In this document: piece by piece, positions 15,457 to 23,234 of the stretch
Numbering within the stretch: the stretch's first letter is position 1
Layout of the letters: each line of letters opens with the position of its first letter
Notes under the pieces: model-generated
What the model saw: only the letters and a program-made list of their open reading frames with translations
Told to the model about the DNA's origin: nothing
Database searches by the model: none
Translations under genes and position numbers: made by a program
Origin: Alphaproteobacteria bacterium
GTDB taxonomy: Bacteria > Pseudomonadota > Alphaproteobacteria > Micropepsales > Micropepsaceae
Assembly: GCA_023259375.1 (NCBI GenBank)
Contig: JAHFQC010000048.1
Coordinates: forward strand, 1-38,003
Reading direction: 5' to 3'
Length of the DNA: 38,003 nt

Positions 15457-18400
15457 TTGGCAAATCTGGTCTACCACGGCGTCCACACGACTTTCACCGT
15501 CGCGGCGGGCAGCACGTTCGATAATAAGGGCTATAATCGCGACATTGTGGCGCTGCAGGCGTTGCCAATCTGGTCTGAATCGGACGAGGCCCGAACCCTC
15601 TGGGATCACCAGAGACAAGCGATCGCATTTTGCGCAGCTTACGGGCGGGTTGGCCGATCAGAGGCGCCACCCGAGGCGGGCCTGATCAAGATGCCGACCG
15701 GAACCGGCAAGTCTGGCGTGGTAGCGGTCGTGTCACGTTGCCTGCCGAACATTCGCAAAATTCTGGTTCTCACGCCGCGTGAAGGCCTTGTGCAGCAGAT
15801 GCTCGCCGATATTCAGCGGCGCTTCTGGCACAACATGGCGGTCGCGCCAGCCGAGGGGAAGACGTGGGACGGACCCGGTGTGGAGCCTGCAACCGTCCAG
15901 CTACTGCTCCCCAATGTTGTCCGCACCCGTCAAATTTGTGAGCAGGCCGGGGCAGCGGACCGACTAATCCTGGTCGGCACGCTCCAGGCACTCGACAAGA
16001 TCCGCAGCAGTCGCGACCGCCTGTCGCGCAAGGCCGCGGCTGGACTCGAAGCGGACCAGCAGGATGAGCTGGCGCGGCTCAATGAGATCACAAACCTGCT
16101 GAAGACGTTCGACCTCATCCTGGTCGACGAAGGGCATTATGAACCCGCTCCGTCATGGAGCCGCAGCGTACGCAGCCTGGCCCGCCCGACATTGCTGTTG
16201 AGCGCGACGCCATTCCGTAACGACTATAAGCTTTTCTCCGTGCGCGGCGCCTACGCCTATAATTTGCCGTTTCAGCGTGCGGCTGAGGCCAACATCGTCC
16301 GTGGCATTGCTTTTGCCCAGCTTGATGCGGCGCACGGAACGACACCCCCGATCGATGCTGGCGAGCGCGATGGGGACCAGGCCCTGACCGCGCAGGACAA
16401 CGCGGCGATCGCCACGTTTGCCGCGAATCTTCTCGCGGCAGCCGGGACCTTGCTTGCAGGCAAGCCGCCGGGCTCGAAGATCATCGTGCGAGGCGGGTCA
16501 TGGAGCGCGTTGGCGGCGTTGCAGCAGCACTTGGCGGGCGCCACCGGCCACGACGCCGTCCTGATCCACGAACAGGCGCGCGATGAGAAAAAGCGAAAGG
16601 CCCATTCCGGGCGCTATCCGACGGTCAAAATGGCCCAGGCCGGCTCTCCCGGCGGCATCTATTGGCTCCATCAGACCAAGTTGCTCGAAGGGATCGACGA
16701 CGCCAGCTTCGTGGCGGTCGCGCTCCTCGACGATTTCACCAACGACCGGCAACTCGTCCAGCAAATCGGTCGGATACTGCGGTCGACCGATCCCACCCGC
16801 AAGGATAAGCAGACCGCGACAGTCTTCGCCCGCAACGCTGAAAACCTCGCGCGACTGGAGGCAAGCTGGGCCCAGTTCCTGTCGTTCGAAAAGGCCGGCG
16901 AGGGGCACATCAACAGCATCATCCCCGGCGAAGCGTATCTCCCGGAGAAGATCATCCCGCAAATGCCCGAGCGCCAATATGTCGACGGGCGGTTTCGGGA
17001 ACGCCTGCCGGTCCAGCTGACGCTGGACCGCGAGGATGTGATCGTCCCGCGCCGGACGGCGATCTTCGACATCGGGGCAGGGTTCGACGATGAAATCCTG
17101 CGCGCCGAGGCCTATGAAGGCATCCTGGCGCGCAACCGATTCGTGGTCCAGCCGATCGCGAATTGCCCCGCCAATGTCTGGGCCTGGTCCTTCTTCACGG
17201 TTGACGAAAGTCCCTATCTCGCCCGACATTTCGTGACGGAATGGCGATTTGGCCTGACCCTGATCGTTCGTGCCGGCGATCGCCTGTTCGTGTTCGATAC
17301 GGACGGGGTGCCGTTCGATCTCAAAAAGGTCGGCGTGACGCGCCTAGATCGATCCGACCTCGTCCGGCTGTTCGCACCGAGCACGGCCGGCCAACGGGTG
17401 CGGATCACGAAGCTTGCCGCCAGTTCGCTCGACATGTCGGACCGCGCGATCCGGACGATGACCACCAGCACGGCGTCGTTCGAAGACACGTTCACCGACT
17501 TGCTCGACGCGGTCCTGTTGCCGACCAATGTCGCAGGCTACGTGGGGTCTGTGCCGCGGTATCTCGGCCTGACCCGATCCAAGCTCTCGGAGGCGACGGT
17601 CCGGCGCGTGCCGGTCGACGACTACATCGCATGGGTGACGGCGATTGACGCCGAGTTGACGAGCGCTTCGACGGCGAACCGGGTGTTCGAGCGCTTCGCG
17701 CAACTGGCCACTCCCGACCTCGATAAGGCGTCGGAGCCCCGCAACATCCTGCTTGATCTGCAGCCGCTCGACGATTTCGGCGCGTTCGTCGCCGACCAGG
17801 AAGGCAATACCGGTCCGATCGCTGCGCCTGCGCTTGCCGATGTCTGTGCCGATATCACCGCGGGGGCGTTCCAGGTGACGCTGCTGGATGGGACTGCGCT
17901 CGCTTGCTCGATCAGCTTCGACAAAAAATCAGGGCGCTACGCCGTCGCGAGCGAAGCGCTCAACGCCAGGGTTGAATCAAGGCTGTCGCGCGCCGGGACG
18001 GTCATGACGCTGACCGAGCGCATCAACACCGAGCAATCCTTCAGAATCCTCACCGACGAGACCGACAAGGTCTATATGCACGGCCGGTGGGTGAAGGCGC
18101 GCGACCTTGTCGTCGATGGCCGCGTGCCGGCGCTCGACGGAGCCGAGATCGTGCCGGCGCTCGCGGATACCTTTGTCGAAAAGGGCGAGGTGGCCTGGGC
18201 CGCGGGCGATATGGCGCTTTGGCAGAGCACCTCGATCTTTGGCCTGACGGCCCGCTACCTCAACCCGGCCACGCCCGGAACCGACGCCTATGCCCAGGCC
18301 CTGCAGGAATTCCCGCTCATCCTGCTGGACGATGACGGTCAGGAAATGGCCGACTTCATCCTTGTCTCGGATCATAAGGTCGTTCTCCTCCATGCCAAGG

Positions 18401-18834
18401 CGATCGGATCGGATAAGGTCGGCAACGGGGCGTCGGTTACGGCGATTCAGGAAGTCGGCCGGCAGGTTGCGGCGTCGCTCGGCTTCTTCCTGACCTCATC
18501 GCCGCAGATCGACGATGATCGATGGTCAAGGCCTTATGTCGCCAACTCGACGACCATCCCCGCGCCGCTCATGGGATCGATCCGCATCTTCCGCAATCTC
18601 AATGGCGTGGCCAATGGCGATATCGCCTCGGTGGTCCGCGCGGCCCTACGGGATCGTCGCATCAACAAGGAAGTCTGGCTGGTCGCCGGCCGATTGCTCG
18701 ATATCGATGTCGCGCGGACAAGGGCCCTGAGTGCGGACCTCAATAATCGAACGCGGCAGCTGCTGATGTACATCGATAGCCTGACGACAACCTGTGGGCG
18801 TGCCAATGCCAGGCTGCGCATCTTCGCGCATTGA
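15457..18834 (+). CDS. Large DExH helicase with C-terminal nuclease-like domain; candidate defence gene
   Basis: An 1125-aa protein on the strand opposite to its neighbours. Superfamily 2 motifs: WDHQRQAIAF (49-58, Q-like), Walker A PTGTGKSGV (80-88), DEGH (224-227) and SATPF (249-253), with motif VI in QQIGRILRSTD. The last 200 residues contain EMADFILVSDHKVVLLHAKA (D966, K981 approximately), a D-x(n)-HxK pattern seen in PD-(D/E)xK-type nucleases. The middle 400 residues are unassigned. The start is a TTG at 15457: a stop lies in frame 12 bp upstream and GAGGTGG precedes it by about 5 bases. No methyltransferase lies nearby, so it is not a classic restriction system. A stand-alone anti-phage or anti-plasmid helicase-nuclease is likely but unproven. 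Confidence 0.8.
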   Translation: MANLVYHGVHTTFTVAAGSTFDNKGYNRDIVALQALPIWSESDEARTLWDHQRQAIAFCAAYGRVGRSEAPPEAGLIKMPTGTGKSGVVAVVSRCLPNIRKILVLTPREGLVQQMLADIQRRFWHNMAVAPAEGKTWDGPGVEPATVQLLLPNVVRTRQICEQAGAADRLILVGTLQALDKIRSSRDRLSRKAAAGLEADQQDELARLNEITNLLKTFDLILVDEGHYEPAPSWSRSVRSLARPTLLLSATPFRNDYKLFSVRGAYAYNLPFQRAAEANIVRGIAFAQLDAAHGTTPPIDAGERDGDQALTAQDNAAIATFAANLLAAAGTLLAGKPPGSKIIVRGGSWSALAALQQHLAGATGHDAVLIHEQARDEKKRKAHSGRYPTVKMAQAGSPGGIYWLHQTKLLEGIDDASFVAVALLDDFTNDRQLVQQIGRILRSTDPTRKDKQTATVFARNAENLARLEASWAQFLSFEKAGEGHINSIIPGEAYLPEKIIPQMPERQYVDGRFRERLPVQLTLDREDVIVPRRTAIFDIGAGFDDEILRAEAYEGILARNRFVVQPIANCPANVWAWSFFTVDESPYLARHFVTEWRFGLTLIVRAGDRLFVFDTDGVPFDLKKVGVTRLDRSDLVRLFAPSTAGQRVRITKLAASSLDMSDRAIRTMTTSTASFEDTFTDLLDAVLLPTNVAGYVGSVPRYLGLTRSKLSEATVRRVPVDDYIAWVTAIDAELTSASTANRVFERFAQLATPDLDKASEPRNILLDLQPLDDFGAFVADQEGNTGPIAAPALADVCADITAGAFQVTLLDGTALACSISFDKKSGRYAVASEALNARVESRLSRAGTVMTLTERINTEQSFRILTDETDKVYMHGRWVKARDLVVDGRVPALDGAEIVPALADTFVEKGEVAWAAGDMALWQSTSIFGLTARYLNPATPGTDAYAQALQEFPLILLDDDGQEMADFILVSDHKVVLLHAKAIGSDKVGNGASVTAIQEVGRQVAASLGFFLTSSPQIDDDRWSRPYVANSTTIPAPLMGSIRIFRNLNGVANGDIASVVRAALRDRRINKEVWLVAGRLLDIDVARTRALSADLNNRTRQLLMYIDSLTTTCGRANARLRIFAH

Positions 18835-19280
18835 TTTCGGCCGTTCCAGCATAGGGTCGTCCCGACGCGTATCGACGTCGTTTTGTGTAGATCCGTAAAG
18901 GGTTGATCCCCGCACTACCGGTCGGGTCGGCGAGGGGTTATCCGGTCGTTTCGTCGGGCTAGGCGGCCAGGCCGCGACGATGTGCAGCGTTGTGCCCACC
19001 ACGACCTCCGCTTGCGTTTGCGTTGGCTGAGGTCCAGTCCCACCCTTAGCGCATTGTTGAGCGGACGGTCCGTTTCCGGCCCAGCCCGGCCGTAGGCTGA
19101 GCGTCTGGTTTCCCGTAGGGCGCCATAAAGCTGACAGACCGGAATCCACCCATTGTCGCCGATCATCATCGCGTCCAGCCATCATGGGAGCGTCCGGTTC
19201 CGGATGACCAGACATACCCGTTGATCGACCGCCATTGGTCGTGAGTTGCCATTCCGAATTGGAGCTGTGGCCTGAGCGGA
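18835..19280. other. Intergenic region after the helicase gene
   Basis: These 446 bp have no supportable gene. The helicase (plus) and the DUF2285 frame (minus) converge here, but no clear intrinsic terminator is seen. Long minus-strand frames run back into the helicase and are antisense noise. Motifs such as GAGCGGACGGTCCG give short inverted repeats (GGACGGTCC) of no clear function. Confidence 0.45.
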
Positions 19281-19868
19281 TCAGCCGCCGCGCAGGAACT
19301 TGAGATAGCCGCGTTCGACCAGAGCAACCGAATCGTGGATGAGCCGGTTGGCGGCGCGTCGAGCATGGGAGTCCTTCCATTCGACCGATGGAAGTCGGGC
19401 GTGGTCGGATTGCAGGATGATCTCGGCGACGTCGCGAGGCCCGCCGCCGGCGTCGTGAACGTCGAAGGCGTGGAGAAGCTGGATCAATCGCTGTCTCTGA
19501 AGAGACGTCAGGCGAAGTGCCGCGGGAAGAAGTTTGACGCGCTGGCCACGAAGGCGGCGCACAAAGCGCAGTGCGACATCGAGCCGGAGTTCATATGAAA
19601 TGTCGGGCGGCAGCAGAATGGCAGAATGCGTGCCGGTCTGATCGCCGGGCAAACGGAGGTGAAGTTCGCCGGAGCCATCGACAACAACAAGCTCACGGCC
19701 CTCGTCGTCTGTCTCATCAGCGACGACTGATCCGAGCTGCGCGGGATCGAGCGAGGTGAGATGATCGAACCCGTCTGGCGCTGGTTTGAGGATCAGCGTG
19801 CCGGGCGATAATTCGGGCAGCCAGGCGACCGGGGCTGGCCCAACGGGAAGGTTTGGGTCATGGGCGAA
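19281..19868 (-). CDS. DUF2285 frame of the FseA-like activator, read by +1 frameshift
   Basis: This frame encodes the C-terminal part of a DUF6499-DUF2285 protein. From the slip codon it reads FAHDPNLPVGPAPVAWLPEL and ends with the DUF2285 pattern ARRAANRLIHDSVALVERGYLKFLRGG. It has no good start of its own: the only upstream ATG would give a junk leader from the overlapping part of the first frame, without a ribosome binding site. Joined to the first frame at the UUU-C site (19866-19869) it gives a protein of 261 aa, the usual length of DUF6499-DUF2285 proteins. In ICEMlSymR7A the same arrangement (msi172-msi171) makes FseA, the activator of excision. Function here is inferred from that case. 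Confidence 0.85.
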   Translation of the reverse strand, partial: FAHDPNLPVGPAPVAWLPELSPGTLILKPAPDGFDHLTSLDPAQLGSVVADETDDEGRELVVVDGSGELHLRLPGDQTGTHSAILLPPDISYELRLDVALRFVRRLRGQRVKLLPAALRLTSLQRQRLIQLLHAFDVHDAGGGPRDVAEIILQSDHARLPSVEWKDSHARRAANRLIHDSVALVERGYLKFLRGG

Positions 19869-19872
19869 AGCG
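19858..19872 (-). other. +1 programmed frameshift site (CGC UUU CGC CCA UGA)
   Basis: In the first frame the minus-strand codons are CGC TTT CGC CCA TGA. If tRNA-Phe on UUU (19869-19867) slips one base forward it pairs with UUC (19868-19866), its better match, and reading goes on as GCC CAT GAC CCA, giving R-F-A-H-D-P. This is the UUU-to-UUC tRNA-Phe slip reported for fseA of ICEMlSymR7A. The stop comes three codons after the slip codon. Confidence 0.83.
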
Positions 19873-20067
19873 CAACCCCCATCGCCGGGCGAGACCGACA
19901 AGGGCGGTTTCGGCATCGACGGAGGCGCGCGCGATGAGACGCTGCGTGCGCGCGAAATCGTGGCGGTAATGGACGTTGCGGCGCAGAAATTCGGCGGCGA
20001 AGCCGGGACGCTCGAGACGGTTCAGGTGATCAATCGTCTCCGGCGAGCGCCAATACTCCGTGGGCAT
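19858..20067 (-). CDS. DUF6499 frame of the FseA-like activator
   Basis: A 69-aa frame with the DUF6499 signature MPTEYWRSPETIDHLNRLER and GFAAEFLRRNVHYRHDF. It ends RRWGLRFRP-stop. GAGAGGA lies about 8 bases before ATG 20067. In single-frame relatives the sequence after RWGLRF continues into a D-P-x-LP segment, which here is found only in the +1 frame. So normal translation gives a short DUF6499 protein and occasional slippage gives the long activator. Corresponds in arrangement to msi172 of ICEMlSymR7A. Confidence 0.85.
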   Translation of the reverse strand: MPTEYWRSPETIDHLNRLERPGFAAEFLRRNVHYRHDFARTQRLIARASVDAETALVGLARRWGLRFRP

Positions 20068-20187
20068 GGCGTGTCCTCTCGTTTTTGGCCCTTAAAGGGG
20101 GCTTCCACGATCCGGAAATTCGTCAACGAAAGTAGTCCCTAAGGTTGCATCGCGCATGGCTGCCAACCGTGAGAGTCGGGCGGTTGT

Positions 20188-20451
20188 TCACTGCATGCGC
20201 GGCTCAAGCAGGTGCCGAAAACCTGCCTCGGTCATCCAGCGGGCGCGCGCCAGGTGGCTCTCATGGACCATTTTGGCACGAGTCGGTTCCTGCGTGGCAT
20301 CGAGGCCGAAGATCACCTGGACGACTTCGCGCCAGTCGGCGCCTTCTTCTTCGGCCATCAGCAACCGCAGATAGACTGCGAGATGTTGCTCGTCATACGC
20401 ATTCACGCGCTCGGTGTGCGGCGGGCGGTCCCGAAATGGCGCTTCAATCAT
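20188..20451 (-). CDS. Small DUF2285 protein, QseM-like antiactivator
   Basis: An 87-aa protein whose C-terminal part, ARWMTEAGFRHLLEPRMQ after KMVHESHLAR, is the DUF2285 pattern also seen at the end of the FseA-like protein (RLIHDSVALVERGYLKFL). In ICEMlSymR7A the small DUF2285 protein QseM binds FseA and the quorum sensor TraR and blocks transfer. Here too it lies upstream of the frameshift gene and divergent from an XRE repressor gene. It would keep transfer off in most cells. Whether it targets a LuxR-type protein cannot be judged, since none is in the window. The ribosome binding site is weak (GGGGGTAG at -12 or so). Confidence 0.8.
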   Translation of the reverse strand: MIEAPFRDRPPHTERVNAYDEQHLAVYLRLLMAEEEGADWREVVQVIFGLDATQEPTRAKMVHESHLARARWMTEAGFRHLLEPRMQ

Positions 20452-20679
20452 TGTGATCTACCCCCGGGAGATCAAAGCAATGTGTTAGGCATTCATTTAC
20501 CGCAAATTTCCGCAAGATTTGCGCCACGAAATACTTACTCCGCGATGCTTGGGGCGCATCACGTTGCTCAGGGAATCGGCAAACTGGGTCGTCCACAGCG
20601 CCAATGAATAGCACTGCCATGTACGAATCGGAACGATAGTTCCTGGAACGATAGTTCCTATATCGGCTCCATCATCGCC
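20452..20679. promoter_or_regulatory. Divergent regulatory region with tandem operators GGAACGATAGTTCC
   Basis: Two identical 14-bp palindromes GGAAC-GATA-GTTCC stand at 20630-20643 and 20645-20658, 15 bp centre to centre. The next bases, CTATATCGG, could be the -10 region of the plus-strand XRE gene, so its product would repress or tune itself, as controller proteins do. The minus-strand promoter of the DUF2285 gene should lie leftward in the same gap. Tandem operators between qseC and qseM are known in ICEMlSymR7A. Confidence 0.8.
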
Positions 20680-20937
20680 ATGGATCTCAAGGAGGTCATG
20701 GCGATCAATCTGCGTCGGTTGCGTCATGCGAAAAAGATGACGCAGGAGGAACTGGCCGAAAGGGCCGGGTTGAGCGCCCGGTATGTCGGAGGGATTGAAC
20801 GCGCCGATGTCTCGGCGAGCGTAACGGTGCTCGGGCGAATCGCGGAAGCGCTTGAGGTCGAAGCGACTGAACTCGTCCGTGCCGTGCCGCCGAAGACTCG
20901 GAAGAAGGCGCCAGCGGAACCTCAGACCCAGCAATAA
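20680..20937 (+). CDS. XRE-family regulator, QseC/controller-like
   Basis: An 85-aa single-domain Cro/C1-type protein: INLRRLRHAKKMTQEELAERAG, then LSARYVGGIERADVSASV (recognition helix region) and VLGRIAEALEVEATELV. It resembles controller proteins of restriction systems. The start at 20680 (MDLKEVMAINLRRLRHAK) was chosen because the second XRE gene in this region aligns from the same point (MSLREIVATNLRRLRHAK). ATG 20698 has AAGGAGG before it, but only 2 bases away. It is divergent from the QseM-like gene across tandem operators, so it probably represses or switches that gene and itself. A Lys-rich tail follows. Confidence 0.83.
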   Translation: MDLKEVMAINLRRLRHAKKMTQEELAERAGLSARYVGGIERADVSASVTVLGRIAEALEVEATELVRAVPPKTRKKAPAEPQTQQ

Positions 20938-20944
20938 TGGCCGT

Positions 20945-21157
20945 TCACGTCTCGCGGCTGAAGAATTCGACAGGGTCGGCTTCAAGGACCTCGGCGAGCT
21001 TTTCCAGCATGTCGACGGTGGCGGAATGCTGCTCCCGTTCGAGCATTCCAACGTAGTTGCGATTGATGCCCGCACGGTCAGCAAGCTCCTCCTGTGACAG
21101 GCCCTTGGCGTGTCTCAGCCTTCGCAGATTCGTGGCGACGATTTCCCGCAAGCTCAT
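20945..21157 (-). CDS. Second XRE-family regulator, paralogous to its convergent neighbour
   Basis: A 70-aa Cro/C1-type protein from ATG 21157: VATNLRRLRHAKGLSQEELAD, then RAGINRNYVGMLEREQHSATV and MLEKLAEVLEADPVEFFSRET. It is about half identical to the XRE protein on the other strand and the two genes converge with only 7 bp between them. A GTG seven codons upstream (21178) is a possible longer start, but the paralogue aligns from the ATG. Its promoter region holds its own palindromic operators, different in sequence from those of the first gene, so the two repressors probably do not share sites. Target genes unknown; autoregulation is likely. Confidence 0.82.
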   Translation of the reverse strand: MSLREIVATNLRRLRHAKGLSQEELADRAGINRNYVGMLEREQHSATVDMLEKLAEVLEADPVEFFSRET

Positions 21158-21176
21158 GCGGAGAGATCGCCGTGAC

Positions 21177-21207
21177 ACCTAATATACTACCACCTAGTAA
21201 ACTAGGT
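21177..21207. promoter_or_regulatory. Operator pair upstream of the second XRE gene
   Basis: A perfect palindrome ACCTAGT-AA-ACTAGGT lies at 21192-21207. Directly beside it, at 21177-21192, ACCTAATATACTACCA is an imperfect copy with the same left half. The pair is 20-50 bp upstream of ATG 21157, where a promoter would be, and the TATACTA stretch could be part of a -10 box. It is the natural operator of the XRE protein encoded just below. Confidence 0.68.
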
Positions 21208-21253
21208 ATTCCGCCGCTTCAAGGTTGGCGGGCGTCCTTTGATCGGAAAGCGA

Positions 21254-21282
21254 TGCCCCGCCCGGACCGGCCGGGCGGGGCA
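21254..21282 (-). terminator. GC-rich hairpin after the second DUF736 gene
   Basis: A perfect 12-bp inverted repeat TGCCCCGCCCGG / CCGGGCGGGGCA with a 5-base loop begins 12 bp past the DUF736 stop on the minus strand. Only a weak T stretch follows (TCGCTTTCC), so it is a likely but not textbook intrinsic terminator. It would separate DUF736 from the XRE gene. Confidence 0.6.
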
Positions 21283-21294
21283 TTGTAGGCGGGT

Positions 21295-21621
21295 TCAGTC
21301 GCTGCGGCGGCCGTTGGGGCGGGACCAGATCAGGCTGTAGCCCTCGGCGTCCTCGTCGTCGAAGAGGTTGGCGAAGATCGGGGCGGTGAAGCTTGGATCG
21401 TCGAGCTTGAGACCCAGATAGTCGCGCCCCTCGTTGGAGCGCTTGGACCAGGCGGCGCCGATTTCCACCCGACCAACATAGACGCGGTGGCTGGGGCTGT
21501 TGTCGCCGGAGCGGGCGGCTTCGGGGACGATCCGGACGTTCTTTGCCTGGAGCGAGAGGGTGACGATTTCGCCGGTGAATTCGTTCGAGCCGGTCTTCTT
21601 GAAGGTGCCGATGGTGGCCAT
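21295..21621 (-). CDS. DUF736 family protein (copy 2)
   Basis: A 108-aa DUF736 protein: MATIGTFKKTGSNEFTGEIV, then SPSHRVYVGRVEIGAAWSKR, RDYLGLKLDDP and APIFANLFDDEDAEGYSLIW. AAGGAGA stands about 7 bases ahead of the ATG. It shares the fold and key positions with the copy at 11263-11598 but only moderate identity, so the two are long-diverged members rather than a recent duplication. It appears monocistronic: about 580 bp without a clear gene lie upstream and a hairpin follows. The function of the family is not known. Confidence 0.93.
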   Translation of the reverse strand: MATIGTFKKTGSNEFTGEIVTLSLQAKNVRIVPEAARSGDNSPSHRVYVGRVEIGAAWSKRSNEGRDYLGLKLDDPSFTAPIFANLFDDEDAEGYSLIWSRPNGRRSD

Positions 21622-22198
21622 GGTCGTTCTCCTTGATCTCTGTTTCGAGCCCGCACCATTGCGGCCTCGATGGTGATCGGTTGGCCGGAGGCGATCGACG
21701 GCGCACCCCGAAGGGGCTCGACAGCAAAGGAGGGGCTTTCTTGTTTCGCGAGGAACGACGGCGCAGCCGGCAGGGGAAGAAAGTTTTGACGCCGCTGTTG
21801 CGCCATAGGCGATCGAGGCTTTAGCGGTCCTTCGGCTAGATCAGCCCATCGAAGAGGCCGTTTGGTGCTCTCGATCTACAGAGATGACATCGAGGAGAAC
21901 GCGGCGACCACCGCGCTATAAACAGGCCGGCGTGGGACTTCGGCGGGATAAAGCCCTGCTCCATCTGGGCGATGCACGGGTCTTCGAGACCACCGCTCTC
22001 CCCAGACGCCAGCTTGGCCAATGCGTTGCCGGTCGGGTGATCATACGAGAGGACGTTGGCCCTGCGCTCCAATGAGGGGCTGTGCTTGCGGCCCGCGATG
22101 AACGTTGAAGCTTCTCACCGGACCACGACCACCACCGACGACGGGGGATGGGCAGCGAAATGCCCGATCCACGTCCGGCCTCAGCCGCCGCGTCGATG
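21622..22198. other. Intergenic region, 577 bp
   Basis: No gene is supported with confidence. A minus-strand frame at 21836-22072 (TTG start; contains VLSYDHPTGNALAKLASGES) is the only one that does not look like random high-GC reading, and could be a small gene or a remnant, but its C-terminal half looks non-coding. The promoter for DUF736 should lie near 21640-21720. Confidence 0.35.
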
Positions 22199-22639
22199 TC
22201 AGGTCCGCGCCATGCCCTGTCCGGTTGGTCCGGACGTGGCCATTCCCGTGAACCGCACAAACGCGGTGATCCCGACGGCAACCGCGCCGATGACAGCGAA
22301 GATCGTCTGCCAGGTGGCGGATGGCATCGCCATATGAGCGATCCCATAGGTGGCGCTGTAACCGGCGACGGCGGCCGGTGCGACGAAGAGCAGGATGATC
22401 AGGAGCCGCAGCCAGGTCCAAGGCACGAAGCCGAGCGCGAATTGGCCGACGCCGAATGTTGCGCCGCCCGCGACCAGGCCGACAAGGATGCCGCCGAGCA
22501 CGCCGGCGCCGGTATGAAAGGCCCAGACGCCGACCGTCAGGCCGACGAAGAATGGCAAGGCGAATACAGCCAGCGTAAACAGTAACCAGCAGATGAAGCA
22601 AATGCCGGCGATGACGAGCAGTGGTCCAAAGATAATCAT
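22199..22639 (-). CDS. Small integral membrane protein, unknown function
   Basis: A 146-aa very hydrophobic protein from ATG 22639, with GGAG 9 bases ahead. About four or five membrane helices are visible: IIFGPLLVIAGICFICWLLF, FALPFFVGLTVGVWAF, GVLGGILVGLVAGGATFGVG, LRLLIILLFVAPAAVAGYSA and WQTIFAVIGAVAVGITAFV. Upstream extension of the frame is Pro/Trp-rich and unlikely to be coding. I do not recognise the family. Gly-rich helices resemble small channel-like or accessory membrane proteins often carried on these elements. No role can be given. Confidence 0.75.
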   Translation of the reverse strand: MIIFGPLLVIAGICFICWLLFTLAVFALPFFVGLTVGVWAFHTGAGVLGGILVGLVAGGATFGVGQFALGFVPWTWLRLLIILLFVAPAAVAGYSATYGIAHMAMPSATWQTIFAVIGAVAVGITAFVRFTGMATSGPTGQGMART

Positions 22640-22787
22640 GGCGGCGATCTCCGTGAGATAAAGGTCTGACGGTCGCGCTTTCCACCACCACCACGGCGCG
22701 ATACCGAGTATAGCCGGAAATGGACGGAAACGGGAGCGGAATTCCCGTGGGAGTTCCGCCGCCTGGCTGCCTCGCAGATCGACCCTC

Positions 22788-22955
22788 TCATCGCTGGAAG
22801 GGGTCGAATTCGTGGACGATGGCGGCCGGATCGCCGTCATATTCACTGGCGGGCATGGCGCCGTATCCATCCATGCCGGTGCGGAAGATGACGATGCAGA
22901 CCATCAAGGTGGTGGCGAGGTTCCAGCCGTTGGCGAATGCGAGGGACTGAGACAT
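22788..22955 (-). CDS. Small hypothetical protein (55 aa)
   Basis: From ATG 22955 the frame reads MSQSLAFANGWNLATTLMVC, has one hydrophobic helix (about residues 12-24), then RTGMDGYGAMPASEYDGDPAAIVHEFDPFQR. The hydrophobic start with a soluble acidic tail looks like a designed small protein rather than chance, and the codons are free of the Arg/Pro/Ala bias of shadow frames. No family is recognised and the ribosome binding site is poor. It lies 148 bp upstream of the membrane protein gene on the same strand and may be cotranscribed with it. Confidence 0.5.
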   Translation of the reverse strand: MSQSLAFANGWNLATTLMVCIVIFRTGMDGYGAMPASEYDGDPAAIVHEFDPFQR

Positions 22956-23234
22956 TGATCTGGCTTCTGTGCTCAGGCGGGGACCATCCCCGCGCGACAG
23001 GCGCCCGATGTGTTCGGCCGAGGGCTGCAATCACCGCGCAGGCGAAGACGAAGCGGCGGCACGCTTCGCGTAAGCCGACCCTTTACGGGTTGATGGCGTC
23101 AGGCCCTCGGCCGGACCAAGGATCGGCGCAGATAGAAGCGAGGTGGTTGTTCCGCTCCGGAAGCCGGCCGGATGTGTCTGGCCACTTCGACAAATCGGCT
23201 CAGGAATCCACGGTTGGTCATGATAGAGTGGTGC

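Noticed and set aside
16498..17229. Minus-strand frame (243 aa) inside the large helicase gene
   Set aside because: The plus-strand helicase reading is continuous with motifs; the antisense frame has none.
15457..18834. Type I or III restriction system subunit
   Set aside because: No methyltransferase or specificity gene lies on either side, and the protein's layout differs from HsdR or Res.
18646..19380. Minus-strand frame (244 aa) at the end of the helicase gene
   Set aside because: Runs antisense into the helicase C-terminus and shows no recognisable domain; low-complexity start.
19281..19916. DUF2285 frame as an independent gene starting at its own ATG (19916)
   Set aside because: The leader before the slip site is read out of frame with the DUF6499 gene, lacks a ribosome binding site and does not match the family; the joined frame fits far better.
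21836..22072. Minus-strand 78-aa frame with TTG start
   Set aside because: First half looks protein-like, but there is no good start or ribosome binding site and the second half looks non-coding; kept only as a note in the intergenic entry.
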